Below the pieces are notes generated by a model. That model had not been told where the DNA came from. It did no database searches and was given only the letters and a program-made list of their open reading frames with translations. Of a stretch of 63,618 nucleotides of DNA, positions 49,149-60,045 are shown piece by piece. The DNA comes from Promicromonosporaceae bacterium (GTDB lineage Bacteria; Actinomycetota; Actinomycetes; Actinomycetales; Cellulomonadaceae): positions 1-63,618 of the forward strand of contig WRHK01000019.1 in assembly GCA_009783295.1 (NCBI GenBank). Direction: 5' to 3'. Position numbers and translations under genes: made by a program. Positions within the stretch are counted from its first letter, which is position 1. Each line of letters begins with the position of its first letter.

Positions 49149-49208
49149 GCGACCCATCCTCACCCGGCGGGCGCGCACCTGCAGGTCAGATGGCTCGCAT
49201 TCGCGTCT

Positions 49209-49244
49209 CGACGGGCTCGACCACGGCGGTGGTCGAGCCCGTCG
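49209..49244 (-). terminator. hairpin of the REP-like family downstream of ettA
   Basis: Perfect 16-bp stem CGACGGGCTCGACCAC / GTGGTCGAGCCCGTCG with loop GGCG, 11 bp after the ettA stop. The sequence is that of the short palindromes seen elsewhere, here duplicated in inverse orientation and probably used as a terminator. Confidence 0.7.
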
Positions 49245-49254
49245 ACACGACGCG

Positions 49255-50937
<1,683 letters not shown>

Positions 50938-50967
50938 TGGCTCGTTTCCACCGTTTCGATCGCGTTC

Positions 50968-50994
50968 GTGGTGTCGACAGGCTCAACCACCGGG
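50968..50994. repeat. short REP-like palindrome, copy 4
   Basis: GTGGTGTCGACAGGCTCAAC followed by CACCGGG, between ssb and ettA on the minus strand. GGTG/CACC ends make it partly self-complementary. Confidence 0.6.
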
Positions 50995-51041
50995 AGGAGC
51001 TGTGAGGCCGACGGTTCGGCCGACCCCACAGCCTAAGGCCC

Positions 51042-51605
51042 CTAGACGAGCGCAGGCTCGCGCACGTCCGTCGTGGACTCCTCGCCTGCGGGCTCCTCGT
51101 CCTCGTCGGCCTCCCCGGCCGGGGCCGCGGACTCGCCGGGCGTCTCCCAGCGGTCGCGCTCGGGCCTGCCGAAGGCCTGCGGGGCGCCGTTCGGCACGAC
51201 GTCGGTGTGCACGGTCCGCGTGTACTGCGCGACGCCGCGCGAGACGTCGACGGCGACCGACGCGTTCTCCACCACCATGGCCTGGCGGGGCGTGCGCACC
51301 TCGACGAGCTCGCCGTCGGCGCCGCGCTCCTCCTTGCGCACCTCGTACTCCTCGTACGCGAGGCGGCCCGTGACCACCACGGGCGTGCCGCGGTGCACGG
51401 ACCCGGTGAGGTTGGTCGCGCGGTCGCCGAACGCCCGCACCGTGAACCACATCGTGGGCCCGTCGCCCCACTCCCCCGTGCGGGCGTCGCGCACGCGGCG
51501 CGTGCTCGCCACCCGGATCGAGGTCCAGCGGGTGCCGCTCTCGGCCGTGTACAGCACGGGGTCCTGGCCGACGTGGCCGACCACCGTGACGTGGACGTCG
51601 CTCAT
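51042..51605 (-). CDS. ssb: single-stranded DNA-binding protein
   Basis: 187 aa. The OB fold reads VHVTVVGHVGQDPVLYTAESGTRWTSIRVASTRRVRDARTGEWGDGPTMWFTVRAFGDRATNLTGSVHRGTPVVVTGRL, followed by an acidic, disordered tail (PAGEADEDEEPAGEESTTD). The tail does not end in the DDDIPF-type tip of the main replicative SSB (it ends VREPALV), so this is probably a second, paralogous SSB. It has an excellent AGGAGG site 4-5 nt before the ATG at 51605. It lies between the GTPase B2 gene and ettA. Confidence 0.9.
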   Translation of the reverse strand: MSDVHVTVVGHVGQDPVLYTAESGTRWTSIRVASTRRVRDARTGEWGDGPTMWFTVRAFGDRATNLTGSVHRGTPVVVTGRLAYEEYEVRKEERGADGELVEVRTPRQAMVVENASVAVDVSRGVAQYTRTVHTDVVPNGAPQAFGRPERDRWETPGESAAPAGEADEDEEPAGEESTTDVREPALV

Positions 51606-51657
51606 GTGTCCTCCTGGCTCGCGGGCCGGCCTGGCGCCGGCCGCTACCGGGAGACGA

Positions 51658-53223
51658 TCAGCCCTGCGAGCTGCCCGCCGCAGCGCCCTGCACCGCGCCT
51701 GTGGACGACGCCGCACGCGCGGCACCTGTGGGGGCGCTCGCCCCGGCATCGCCCGGCCGGGCGACCTCCCGGGCGGACTGCGCGAGCTCCCGCACGCGCC
51801 GGTGCTCGCCCAGCACCGCGACCGTCGGCGCACCGAGCCCGTCGGTGAGCACCCGCGCGAGCGCCTCACGCCCGTCGCCCGCCACACCCTCGGCCCGCGA
51901 CCGCGCCAATCCGCGCCGCGCCACGACAGACCCGACCGCCACCGCCACCGCGGCGAGCACCAGCACGCCCGCCACCACCCACAGCACCGCCGGCCACGGC
52001 GACGCCAGGTGCGGCGTCCCGCCCAGGGCCAGGCCCGCCAGCAGCGCCACGGCGACGCCCACGCCCGCGAGCACCCACGTCAGGCGCGTCAGCGCCTTCG
52101 CGTGCCGCGGCCCCGAGACGTCCAGCTGCACCTTGCGCACGGCCTCGAACACCGCGGTGCGCAGCACGTCGGCCGACTGCGTCCGCTCGGCCAGCGACCG
52201 CTGCCACCCCGACGGCAGCGCCGCCCCGGCCCGCGTCAGCCAGCGCGCCCGCGCCAGCGTCACCGCGTCCCGGTCCGGCGGCGGGAACTCCGGCATCCCG
52301 TACCCGTTGAGCACGGCCGCACCCGTCTGGCCCGCGACGGCGTCCAGGCCCGTCGCGTCCACCAGCGCCGGCAGCTCGCGCGCCACGGCCGCGTCCAGCT
52401 GCCACGGCACGTCCGCCGGCAGCTGCGACAGCACCAGCCGCGCCGCGCCGTCCAGCTCGCCCGCCGCACGCCCCGCCGCGACGCTCTGCCTCTCGCAGAC
52501 CTCCTCGAGCAGCTCACGCACCTGCGCCACGCCCTCGCCCGTCCGCGCCGACACCGAGATCACGGGCACACCCGTCAGCCCGTCGTCCACCAGCAGCCGG
52601 TCCAGGTCCGCGTGCAGCTCGTCGCGCCGCGCCGGCGGCACCGTGTCGATCTGGTTGAACAGCACCAGCATCGACGCCTCCATGCCCACCGACTCGCGCA
52701 GGTACCCCGAGTGCAGCGCGTCGTCCGCGTACTTCTGCGGGTCCACCACCCAGATCAGCAGGTCCACCAGCGGCAGGATCCGGTCCACCACCTCGCGGTG
52801 CTTCGGCTCCACCGAGTCGTGGTCCGGCAGGTCCAGCAGCACCAGGCCGTCGAGCTGCTCCTCGCCGTCCAGCTCGTCCGCCTGCACGATGCGGCGCTCG
52901 CGGTCCACGCCGATCCAGTCCAGCAGCGCCTCCGCGCCGTCGTCCCACGAGCACGCCGTGACGCGCGCCGTCGTCGGGCGCTTGATGCCGACGTCGGCGA
53001 ACGTGAGCCGGGAGATCTTGTTGAACAGCGACGACTTGCCCGAGCCCGTGCCGCCCGCCAGCGCCACCACCGTGTGGTCGACGCCGAGGGCGAGGCGCTC
53101 CCGCACGCCGTCGACGGCCTGCTGCACGCGCGCGACGGTGGCCTTGTCGAGCCGCTCCCCGGCGATCTCGAGCGCCTGCGCGAGGGCGTCCGTCCTCGCG
53201 CGCAGCGTCTGGTCGTCGGTCAC
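51658..53223 (-). CDS. dynamin-like/YfjP-type GTPase B2 with two C-terminal membrane segments
   Basis: 521 aa, clearly paralogous to B1. P-loop GGTGSGKSS (57-65), switch VGIKRPTTARVTACSW, G3 LLDLPDHDSVE, then VDLLIWVVDPQKYADDALH as in B1, G4 LVLFNQIDTV and VSARTGEG. Two membrane segments follow (LTWVLAGVGVAVALLAGLALGG and AVLWVVAGVLVLAAVAVAVGSVVA). The GTG at 53223 overlaps the stop of A2 by 4 nt. It is upstream of ssb by 52 bp on the same strand. Confidence 0.86.
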   Translation of the reverse strand: MTDDQTLRARTDALAQALEIAGERLDKATVARVQQAVDGVRERLALGVDHTVVALAGGTGSGKSSLFNKISRLTFADVGIKRPTTARVTACSWDDGAEALLDWIGVDRERRIVQADELDGEEQLDGLVLLDLPDHDSVEPKHREVVDRILPLVDLLIWVVDPQKYADDALHSGYLRESVGMEASMLVLFNQIDTVPPARRDELHADLDRLLVDDGLTGVPVISVSARTGEGVAQVRELLEEVCERQSVAAGRAAGELDGAARLVLSQLPADVPWQLDAAVARELPALVDATGLDAVAGQTGAAVLNGYGMPEFPPPDRDAVTLARARWLTRAGAALPSGWQRSLAERTQSADVLRTAVFEAVRKVQLDVSGPRHAKALTRLTWVLAGVGVAVALLAGLALGGTPHLASPWPAVLWVVAGVLVLAAVAVAVGSVVARRGLARSRAEGVAGDGREALARVLTDGLGAPTVAVLGEHRRVRELAQSAREVARPGDAGASAPTGAARAASSTGAVQGAAAGSSQG

Positions 53224-54869
53224 GTGAGCCTCCTGAGCTCGGCGAGCCGCACGCGCAGGCCCGTGGCCGCGTCGTCGGCGAGGTTCGGGGAGTCGAGGTT
53301 GGTCAGCACGGCGTCGAGCTCGCCGTCGACCGTGCGCGCGGCCCGGTCGGCCAGGTCGTCGCGCAGGGCGGTCACGGCCTCGGTGTGCGCGTCGCCGAGC
53401 ACGCGCGTGAGCAGCCGCCCGGCGTCGTCGCTGCCCGCGGCCGCCGCCAGCAGCAGCGTGCCCAGGCCCTGCGGCCCGAACGCCTTGACGGCGGCGGACA
53501 CGCGCGAGTCCGTAACCAGCGTGGTCACGACGTCGGCCGCGTGGGCGGACCACTCGGCGACGGTCGCACTGACGAAGGCCTCGCGGGCCGCGACGCGCGC
53601 GTCGTTGTCGGGCAGCACCGCGCCGCCGCCGGCGGGGGCGCCGGGAGCCGTGAGCACGGCGCGGAGGCGCTCCTCGACGCGGCCGCCCGCCGCGACGAGC
53701 GTGCGCTCGGCCGCGCTCGTGACGTCGTCGCGCAGCGCTCCGAGGGCCTCCTCACGCTTGCGACCGGCCCGCCTGGTGGACCGCACGGCGTCCTTGCGGA
53801 CCTTCACGCGGTCGACCTTGGCGCTGCCGGACAGCTCCCGCCAGCGCGCCTCGACCGACGCGCCGGCCACCACGCCGGCCGCGACGCCGTCGCGCGCGAG
53901 CTTCTCGGCGGCGGGCCGCTCGTTCGACACCGTGGCGCGGATGCGGTCGGCGGCCTCGCACTGGGCGTCGACGGCGTCGGCCAGCGACGTGACCCACGCG
54001 GGCAGCGCGCCGAGCGCCCCCTTGAGCGTGCGCACGATCACCGCGCGCGACCGCTCCGGCCCGGCCAGCAGCGTGAGCCAGCGGCGCACCGGTGCCACGG
54101 TCTTCGGCTCCAGCAGGCCCTCGTGCGGCCCGACGTCGGGCACCACGAACAGCGGGACGTCGGTCATGCCGTGCTCGCGCAGCCGCAGCATGAGGTCGGC
54201 GCGGATCGTCGTGAGCGTCTCTGCCGGCACGCGGTTGAGCACCATGGCCACCGACGCGCCGCGCTCGGTGGCGCGCTCCAGCGCCTGCCAGGGCAGCGCG
54301 TCGCCGTACCGGGACGCCGTGGTGACGAAGAGCCACAGGTCGGCGGCCTCGAGCAGCTGCTGGGCCGTGGTGCGGTTCTCCGAGAGGAACGAGTCGAGGT
54401 CGGGCGCGTCCAGCAGCGCCGTGCCGCGCGGTACGCCGTCGTGGTGGACCACGCGCGACGCCTCCGTGGCCGGGCCCTCGTGGATCACGTCCTTGTCCAG
54501 CGGGTTGAACGCCAGCACGGGCTCGCGCGTCGTGGGGCGCAGCACGCCGGCCTGCGACACCTCCTCGCCCAGCAGCGAGTTGTACAGCGTCGACTTGCCC
54601 GCGCCCGTCGAGCCCGCGACGACGACGATCGCCGGGGACGACAGCTCACGCAGGCGCGGCAGCAGGTGCTCGTCGAGCTGGGACATGAGCCGCCCGCGCG
54701 ACGCCTCCGCCCGGGAGGCGCCCTCGATCGGCAGCGGCAGGCGCACGGCGTCGACCTCCCGGCGCAGGTCGCGTGCGACGTCGTAGACGGTCACGCCGAT
54801 CTCGCCGGCGGCGGTGGGGTCGCCGCGGCCCGCCACGGGGCGGGCGGAGTGCGGTCCCGGAGTTGTCAC
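53220..54869 (-). CDS. dynamin-like GTPase A2
   Basis: 549 aa, paralogous to A1. P-loop AGSTGAGKST (85-94), LGEEVSQAGVLRPTTREPVLAFNPLD, G3 LLDAPDLDSFLSENR, G4-like VLNRVP and LFVVPDVGPHEG. A long helical part follows. In contrast to A1, the C-terminal hydrophobic hairpin is short (AFGPQGLGTLLLAAAAG), so membrane contact may depend on its partner B2. The GTG at 54869 was chosen as the first good start of the homologous region. First gene of the A2-B2-ssb-ettA-A1-B1 strand. Confidence 0.84.
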   Translation of the reverse strand: MTTPGPHSARPVAGRGDPTAAGEIGVTVYDVARDLRREVDAVRLPLPIEGASRAEASRGRLMSQLDEHLLPRLRELSSPAIVVVAGSTGAGKSTLYNSLLGEEVSQAGVLRPTTREPVLAFNPLDKDVIHEGPATEASRVVHHDGVPRGTALLDAPDLDSFLSENRTTAQQLLEAADLWLFVTTASRYGDALPWQALERATERGASVAMVLNRVPAETLTTIRADLMLRLREHGMTDVPLFVVPDVGPHEGLLEPKTVAPVRRWLTLLAGPERSRAVIVRTLKGALGALPAWVTSLADAVDAQCEAADRIRATVSNERPAAEKLARDGVAAGVVAGASVEARWRELSGSAKVDRVKVRKDAVRSTRRAGRKREEALGALRDDVTSAAERTLVAAGGRVEERLRAVLTAPGAPAGGGAVLPDNDARVAAREAFVSATVAEWSAHAADVVTTLVTDSRVSAAVKAFGPQGLGTLLLAAAAGSDDAGRLLTRVLGDAHTEAVTALRDDLADRAARTVDGELDAVLTNLDSPNLADDAATGLRVRLAELRRLT

Positions 54870-54963
54870 GTCGTCATCCTGGCGGGTCGGAGGGGCCACG
54901 CCAAACGCGCGCGCCGGTCCGGCGCGACGTCGACGTCGGGCGAGGTCGCAAACACCCGCAGCG

Positions 54964-55405
54964 TCACACTAGCGGCCAACCTTCCACGACCCGCGCAAGG
55001 TCCCGGAAAGTGTGCGCCTCGAGTACGCCCTTCTGCTGACCGTTCCGGCTGGGGGCGATCCGAAGAGTGACGGACGCGCGGTGCTGGTCAGGTCGGAGGT
55101 AGTAGCACGCGTCGGTCTCCGGGCAGTAGATGCACAGGATGTCCACCTCCGCCTTGTCGGTCGGTCTGAGGTGCGTCCCTGATCGGTCGTTCCACACCGA
55201 CCGGAAATGGACCGTGAGCGGCGCCCGTGAGCGCCGAGCGGTACTTGACCTGCACGCGGTAGAAGGTTCCGTCCGCATAGGCGACCAGGTCGAAGGGAGC
55301 GTGCTCCGTCGCCGGGAAGAGCACCGTGAACCCCTGGCCAACGATGTCGGCGTGCGGCTTGGCGACCCCGAGATCTCCCTTGTCCTTCGTGTGGTGGCGC
55401 GCCAT
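54964..55405 (-). pseudogene. PD-(D/E)XK endonuclease-like gene, frameshifted
   Basis: Read from 55405 the product starts MARHHTKDKGDLGVAKPHAD and continues HAPFDLVAYADGTFYRVQVKYRS, the D...QVK core of a PD-(D/E)XK nuclease of the group I intron endonuclease-like type. At about 55215-55230 the frame is lost; the homologous continuation (LTVHFRSVWNDRSGTHLRPT, then AEVDILCIYCPETDACYYLR) is in another frame and runs to the TGA at 54964. One extra base in GGCGCCGCTCACGG would explain it, near a repeated CGCTCACGG. A true frameshift or a sequencing error; total about 147 codons. Confidence 0.72.
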
Positions 55406-55481
55406 GTCGGGACACTAGGGGACGACCCGTCCATCGCTCGGCCGCCGTGCGCAGAGCGCTTTCCGGGCCTGTCGCATGGGC

Positions 55482-55487
55482 TAGATT
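55482..55487 (+). promoter_or_regulatory. -10 element of tRNA-Arg
   Basis: TAGATT 10 nt before the mature 5' end. No good -35 is seen. Confidence 0.45.
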
Positions 55488-55497
55488 TGGCGTCGCT

Positions 55498-55571
55498 GCC
55501 TCCGTAGCTCAGCTGGATAGAGCGGATCACTTCTAATGATCGGGTCGCGGGTTCGAATCCTGCCGGGGGCA
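55498..55571 (+). tRNA. tRNA-Arg(UCU)
   Basis: 74 nt: acceptor GCCTCCG/CGGGGGC, D-arm GCTCAGCTGGATAGAGC, anticodon stem GATCA/TGATC with loop CTTCTAA (anticodon TCT), T-loop TTCGAAT. Discriminator A; CCA is not encoded. Confidence 0.97.
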
Positions 55572-55816
55572 CCCTCCGTCGGCTGACGCTCGCACCTCGC
55601 GTCTGCCGCCGTACCGCACGGCAGAGCTGAGCACGCCCCCACGACGCCGCACCGGGCGACAGGGCACCAGCCCGCGGCTGACGGAAATGTCCTCGCCGGG
55701 CGCGCGACGGCCTGGTCAGAATGGGGAACGCACCGCGGTGACGCACCACCGGCACCCGCCGGGGGTGAGGAGGGGACCTGGCCCGTCCCACGCTCTCCAC
55801 GTCACGAAGGAACCCC

Positions 55817-55993
55817 ATGATCCCGGACCTGACCCTCGAGAGGGTCGAGTACCAACGTCGTGTCGTCGACGCGGCTCGCGAGCGCGAGCAGCATCGCAAG
55901 GCACGCTTCCGCAAGTCCCGTCGCCACCCGCGCGCCGAGCGCATCGGCCGCACCGCTCCGCTCATGCCGCTGGCCGGCTGGCGGATCGTGTGA
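55817..55993 (+). CDS. small basic protein, 58 aa
   Basis: 58 aa, starts [20 protein letters not shown] and is rich in Arg and Lys with a helical, amphipathic look ([17 protein letters not shown]). AAGGAA lies 5-6 nt before the ATG. It ends 22 bp before orn. No family recognised. Similar short, charged proteins without known role are frequent in actinobacteria; it could bind RNA or DNA. Confidence 0.55.
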   Translation: MIPDLTLERVEYQRRVVDAAREREQHRKARFRKSRRHPRAERIGRTAPLMPLAGWRIV

Positions 55994-56003
55994 CCGGCGC
56001 ACG

Positions 56004-56009
56004 TACCCT
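56004..56009 (+). promoter_or_regulatory. -10 element, probable leaderless promoter of orn
   Basis: TACCCT 6 nt before the GTG at 56016; no Shine-Dalgarno. Confidence 0.45.
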
Positions 56010-56015
56010 GGTCCC

Positions 56016-56654
56016 GTGAGTGCTGCCAACCCCTCCGACCGCATCGTCTGGATCGACTGCGAGATGACCGGTCTCGACACGCGCGGCGACGCGCTCGTCG
56101 AGGTCGCCGCCGTCGTCACCGACTCCGAGCTCACCGTGCTGGGCGACGGTGTCGACGTCATCGTCAAGCCGCCCGCCGAGGCGCTGGAGGGCATGGGCGA
56201 CTTCGTGCGCGACATGCACACGCGCTCGGGGCTGCTCGACGAGCTCGCGGGCGGCCTGACGCTCGCCGAGGCGGAGAAGCAGGTGCTCGAGTACGTGCGC
56301 CAGTGGGTGCCCGAGCCCGGCAAGGCGCCGCTGGCCGGCAACTCGGTGGGCACCGACAAGATGTTCCTGGACCGCGACATGCCCGAGCTCGTGGGGCACC
56401 TGCACTACCGGATCATCGACGTCAGCTCCATCAAGGAGCTGGCGCGCCGCTGGTACCCGCGCGTGTGGTTCGCCGCCCCCAAGAAGGACGGCGGCCACCG
56501 CGCGCTCGCCGACATCCTGGAGTCGATCGACGAGCTGCGGTACTACCGCGAGGCCCTGTTCGTGCCGCAGCCGGGCCCCGACACGGCCACGGCGCGCGCG
56601 GTCGCGGCGCGCATCGCCGAGACCTCTGTCACGCGGGGCACCCCCGCGTCCTGA
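56016..56654 (+). CDS. orn: oligoribonuclease
   Basis: 212 aa DEDDh 3'-5' exonuclease that finishes RNA decay by degrading 2-5 nt oligomers and pGpG. The first motif [16 protein letters not shown] holds Asp14 and Glu16; [18 protein letters not shown] and the last motif [20 protein letters not shown] provide the remaining Asp and His. [20 protein letters not shown] is typical. GTG start. tRNA-His follows 58 bp downstream, the usual neighbour in actinobacteria. Confidence 0.96.
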   Translation: MSAANPSDRIVWIDCEMTGLDTRGDALVEVAAVVTDSELTVLGDGVDVIVKPPAEALEGMGDFVRDMHTRSGLLDELAGGLTLAEAEKQVLEYVRQWVPEPGKAPLAGNSVGTDKMFLDRDMPELVGHLHYRIIDVSSIKELARRWYPRVWFAAPKKDGGHRALADILESIDELRYYREALFVPQPGPDTATARAVAARIAETSVTRGTPAS

Positions 56655-56672
56655 GGCGCCCCGAGTCTCGGG

Positions 56673-56678
56673 TATGCT
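56673..56678 (+). promoter_or_regulatory. probable -10 element of tRNA-His
   Basis: TATGCT about 35 nt before the tRNA. Weak -35. Confidence 0.4.
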
Positions 56679-56711
56679 TTCCGACGGCCGGTGCGCGTGA
56701 CGCGCCGCCAT

Positions 56712-56785
56712 GGTGGCTATAGCTCAGTTGGTAGAGCGCCTGGTTGTGGTCCAGGAGGTCGCCGGTTCGAGCCCGGTTAGCCACC
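56712..56785 (+). tRNA. tRNA-His(GUG)
   Basis: Acceptor GTGGCTA/TAGCCAC with the extra G at position -1 (56712) opposite C73, anticodon stem CCTGG/CCAGG with loop TTGTGGT (anticodon GTG), T-loop TTCGAGC. CCA follows directly (56786-56788). Confidence 0.97.
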
Positions 56786-56790
56786 CCAGC

Positions 56791-56825
56791 ACGAAGGCCC
56801 CGCACCGATGGTGCGGGGCCTTCGT
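56791..56825. terminator. terminator of tRNA-His and the RDD gene
   Basis: Perfect 16-bp stem ACGAAGGCCCCGCACC / GGTGCGGGGCCTTCGT with loop GAT, between the tRNA and the convergent RDD gene. TTCG after the stem; works in both directions by sequence. Confidence 0.85.
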
Positions 56826-56838
56826 CGTGCTCGGGGGC

Positions 56839-57438
56839 TCACGCAGCCGCGACGCGTGCGTCCTGCACCACGCGCGTGCCGGCGACGAGGTCGTGCGGCC
56901 CGCGACGGTCGCGCTGGAACGCGACGACGAGCACGTACCCGACGAAGAGCGCGCCCGCCGCGACGAGGCCCGCCGCGATCCACGCCGGGAGCGGGGCGTC
57001 CGTCCCCGCCGTCCGCGCGACGTCGAACAGGTGCCAGACGAAGAAGTGTCCGGTCTCCCAGGGCACCAGCTTCACGACGGTCCGCACGAGGACCCGCCAG
57101 CGGCCAGGCCGGGCGCCGCTCGCCGCGCCGACGACGCGCAGGCGCAGCGCCCGCTTGCCGAGCGTCGCCTGCCGGGCCGACGCCTCGCAGAGGTACAGGT
57201 ACACGCCGACCGGCAGGACGATCAGCAGGATCCCGTACAGCTCGGCGAACCCGACTCCGTCCTCCAGCCAGTTGGGCAGGCCGCCCCGGACCGTCACCAC
57301 GACGAGCGCACCCAGCCCGAGGACGCCGGCCCAGCCGACGAACACGGCGTAGTCGACTCCCAGCGCGGCCAGGCGTCGGCGAAAGGAGGGACGCGCGGCG
57401 GGCGCCTGCGTGACGAGCGAGCCGGCTGGCACGGTCAC
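56839..57438 (-). CDS. RDD family membrane protein
   Basis: 199 aa. The RDD signature is seen as RRRLAALGVDYAVFVGW at the first membrane segment and QATLGKRALRLRVVG in the loop after the second; the last segment is PAWIAAGLVAAGALFVGYVLVVAF followed by RRGPHDLVAGTRVV. RDD proteins have been linked to Na+/Li+ antiport in some bacteria, but the role here is unknown. The GTG at 57438 is 11 nt after the stop of the ATP-grasp gene, so it is third in the opuCA-ATP-grasp-RDD unit. Confidence 0.85.
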   Translation of the reverse strand: MTVPAGSLVTQAPAARPSFRRRLAALGVDYAVFVGWAGVLGLGALVVVTVRGGLPNWLEDGVGFAELYGILLIVLPVGVYLYLCEASARQATLGKRALRLRVVGAASGARPGRWRVLVRTVVKLVPWETGHFFVWHLFDVARTAGTDAPLPAWIAAGLVAAGALFVGYVLVVAFQRDRRGPHDLVAGTRVVQDARVAAA

Positions 57439-57449
57439 GTCCGGCGAGG

Positions 57450-58354
57450 TCAGACGCGGGCGGCGATCGCGTCCGCGAAGCGCGTCAGCGTGGGCACGGG
57501 CCCCGAGTACGCCATCCAGAGGCTCGGCTCCGTGAGCTCCAGCTCGATGACCAGCGGGCCGTCCTCGCCGGTCACCAGGTCGACGCGCGCGTAGAGCAGC
57601 GGCTTGTCGAGGCCCAGCTCGGCCGTCGCGACGTCGAGCGCACGCTGGGCGACGTCGAGCTGCTCCGGCGTCGCCGTCAGCGGCGACATCTCCTCCTTGA
57701 CGTACAGCCCCAGGCCCTTGGTGGGCTGCGACGGGCCCGTGAGCAGCGCGTTCTTTCGCGCCGCGTGCTGGAACGTGCCGTCCACGAAGATCAGCACGGT
57801 CTCGCCCGCGGAGTCGACGCTGGTGATGTACGGCTGGATCATGACCCAGCGCTTGGAGTCGAGCAGGCGCATCGTGTGCGTGATCGCCATGGAGCGCGAC
57901 TGCGCGCTGATCGGGATGTACCGCCCGGTGTCCTTGGCGCCCGCGGACACGACGGGCTTGACCACGAAGTCGCCGAACGCCGGCATGCGCGTGTGCACGG
58001 CCCGCTTGGAGAAGTGGCGGGCGGGGTCCAGCCACACCGTGGGGATCACGGGCACGTCGGCGGCCTCGAGCGCCCGCAGGTACGACTTGTCGGTGTTCCA
58101 CCGCAGCACGCTGGCGGGGTTCGCCAGGTTCGGCACCGTGTCGGCCCACTCGAGGAACTCGTCATGGCGCGGCGCGTAGTCCCACGTCGATCGCACGACG
58201 ACGAGGTCGTAGGCCGCCCAGTCGACGGACGCGTCGTCCCACACCGCCGGCTCGGCCGTGATCCCGCGGTCCTTGAGCGCCGGGATGAGGGGCTTGTCGT
58301 CCTTGTCCAGCGCGGGAAGGTCGGAGCAGGTGGCGAGGGCAACGCGCTTGGTGG

Positions 58355-58358
<4 letters not shown>
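57450..58358 (-). CDS. ATP-grasp domain protein
   Basis: 302 aa. An ATP-grasp fold with AVHTRMPAFGDFVVKPVVSAGAKDTGRYIP (nucleotide-binding Lys and glycine loop), VMIQPYITSVDSAGETVLIFVDGTFQHAARK and the metal-binding end YARVDLVTGEDGPLVIELELTEPSLW (Asp and Glu ligands). These enzymes join a carboxylate to an amine or other nucleophile; similar stand-alone proteins resemble glutathione synthetase/RimK-like ligases. The substrate is unknown. The GTG at 58358 overlaps the stop of opuCA by 4 nt, so it is translationally coupled to an osmoprotectant transporter ATPase. Confidence 0.88.
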
Positions 58359-59350
<992 letters not shown>

Positions 59351-59357
59351 GCGCCCC

Positions 59358-59363
59358 AACCTA
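59358..59363 (-). promoter_or_regulatory. -10 element of opuCA, leaderless, divergent
   Basis: TAGGTT on the minus strand 7 nt before the GTG at 59350. It lies 9 bp from the divergent -10 of opuCB. Confidence 0.5.
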
Positions 59364-59372
59364 TGGCACGGG

Positions 59373-59378
59373 TAACGT
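59373..59378 (+). promoter_or_regulatory. -10 element of opuCB, leaderless, divergent
   Basis: TAACGT 7 nt before the ATG at 59386. The two divergent promoters overlap face to face, so their activities are likely to interfere. Confidence 0.5.
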
Positions 59379-59385
59379 GCGCGGC

Positions 59386-60045
59386 ATGATCGGCAACCCG
59401 TGGTTCTCGTGGAGCTGGGTCACCGAGAACTCCGACCTGCTCGCCACGCGCACCGGCCAGCATGTGGGGCTGACCCTCGAGGCGGTGGCGATCGCTGCCC
59501 TGATCGCCGTGCCGCTGGCCCTGCTGGTGGTGCGGCGACGGCGCCTCGCCGCCGCGTTCGTCGGCGTCGCCGCCGTGCTCTACACGGTGCCGTCGCTGGC
59601 CCTCTTCGCGATCCTCGCGCCGCTGCTCGGGATCGGGCGCACGCCGGTGCTCATCGGCCTGGTCCTGTACGCGCTGCTCGTGATCCTGCGCCAGACGCTC
59701 GCGGGGCTGCAGTCCGTCGACCCGGCCGTGCTCGACGCTGCCCGCGGCATCGGCTACGGGCCCGTGCAGATCACGGTGCGCGTGCGCCTGCCCGCCGCGC
59801 TCCCGGCCGTCGTGTCCGGGCTGCGGCTGGCCACGGTGTCGACGGTCGCGCTGGTGACGGTGGGCGTGGTGGTCGGGTACGGCGGGCTGGGGCAGCTGAT
59901 GTTCGAGGGGTTCCGCAACAACTTCTTCCGCGCCGAGATCAGCGCCGCGACGCTCGCGTGCCTGCTCCTGGCGTTCGTGCTCGACGTCGCGCTGTGGGGT
60001 GCCGGCCGGGCGCTGACGCCGTGGACCCGCCGGAGGGGCGCATGA
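59386..60045 (+). CDS. opuCB: osmoprotectant ABC transporter permease 1 (OpuCB/OpuCD type)
   Basis: 219 aa with five or six membrane segments. The EAA-like loop is AARGIGYGPVQITVRVRLPAALPAVVSGLRLA; VLYTVPSLALFAILAPLLGIG is the typical second-segment motif of the OpuC permeases. Start ATG at 59386 (MIGNPWFSWSWVTEN). It overlaps the second permease gene by 4 nt. Confidence 0.93.
   Translation: MIGNPWFSWSWVTENSDLLATRTGQHVGLTLEAVAIAALIAVPLALLVVRRRRLAAAFVGVAAVLYTVPSLALFAILAPLLGIGRTPVLIGLVLYALLVILRQTLAGLQSVDPAVLDAARGIGYGPVQITVRVRLPAALPAVVSGLRLATVSTVALVTVGVVVGYGGLGQLMFEGFRNNFFRAEISAATLACLLLAFVLDVALWGAGRALTPWTRRRGA

Noticed and set aside
51073-54786. 1237-codon open frame on the plus strand opposite the GTPase genes
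   Set aside because: Serine/arginine-rich composition and no motif; an artefact of GC-rich coding on the other strand.
55430-55816. Integrated element at tRNA-Arg
   Set aside because: The nuclease pseudogene is nearby, but I see no integrase, no direct repeat of the tRNA 3' end and no composition change.
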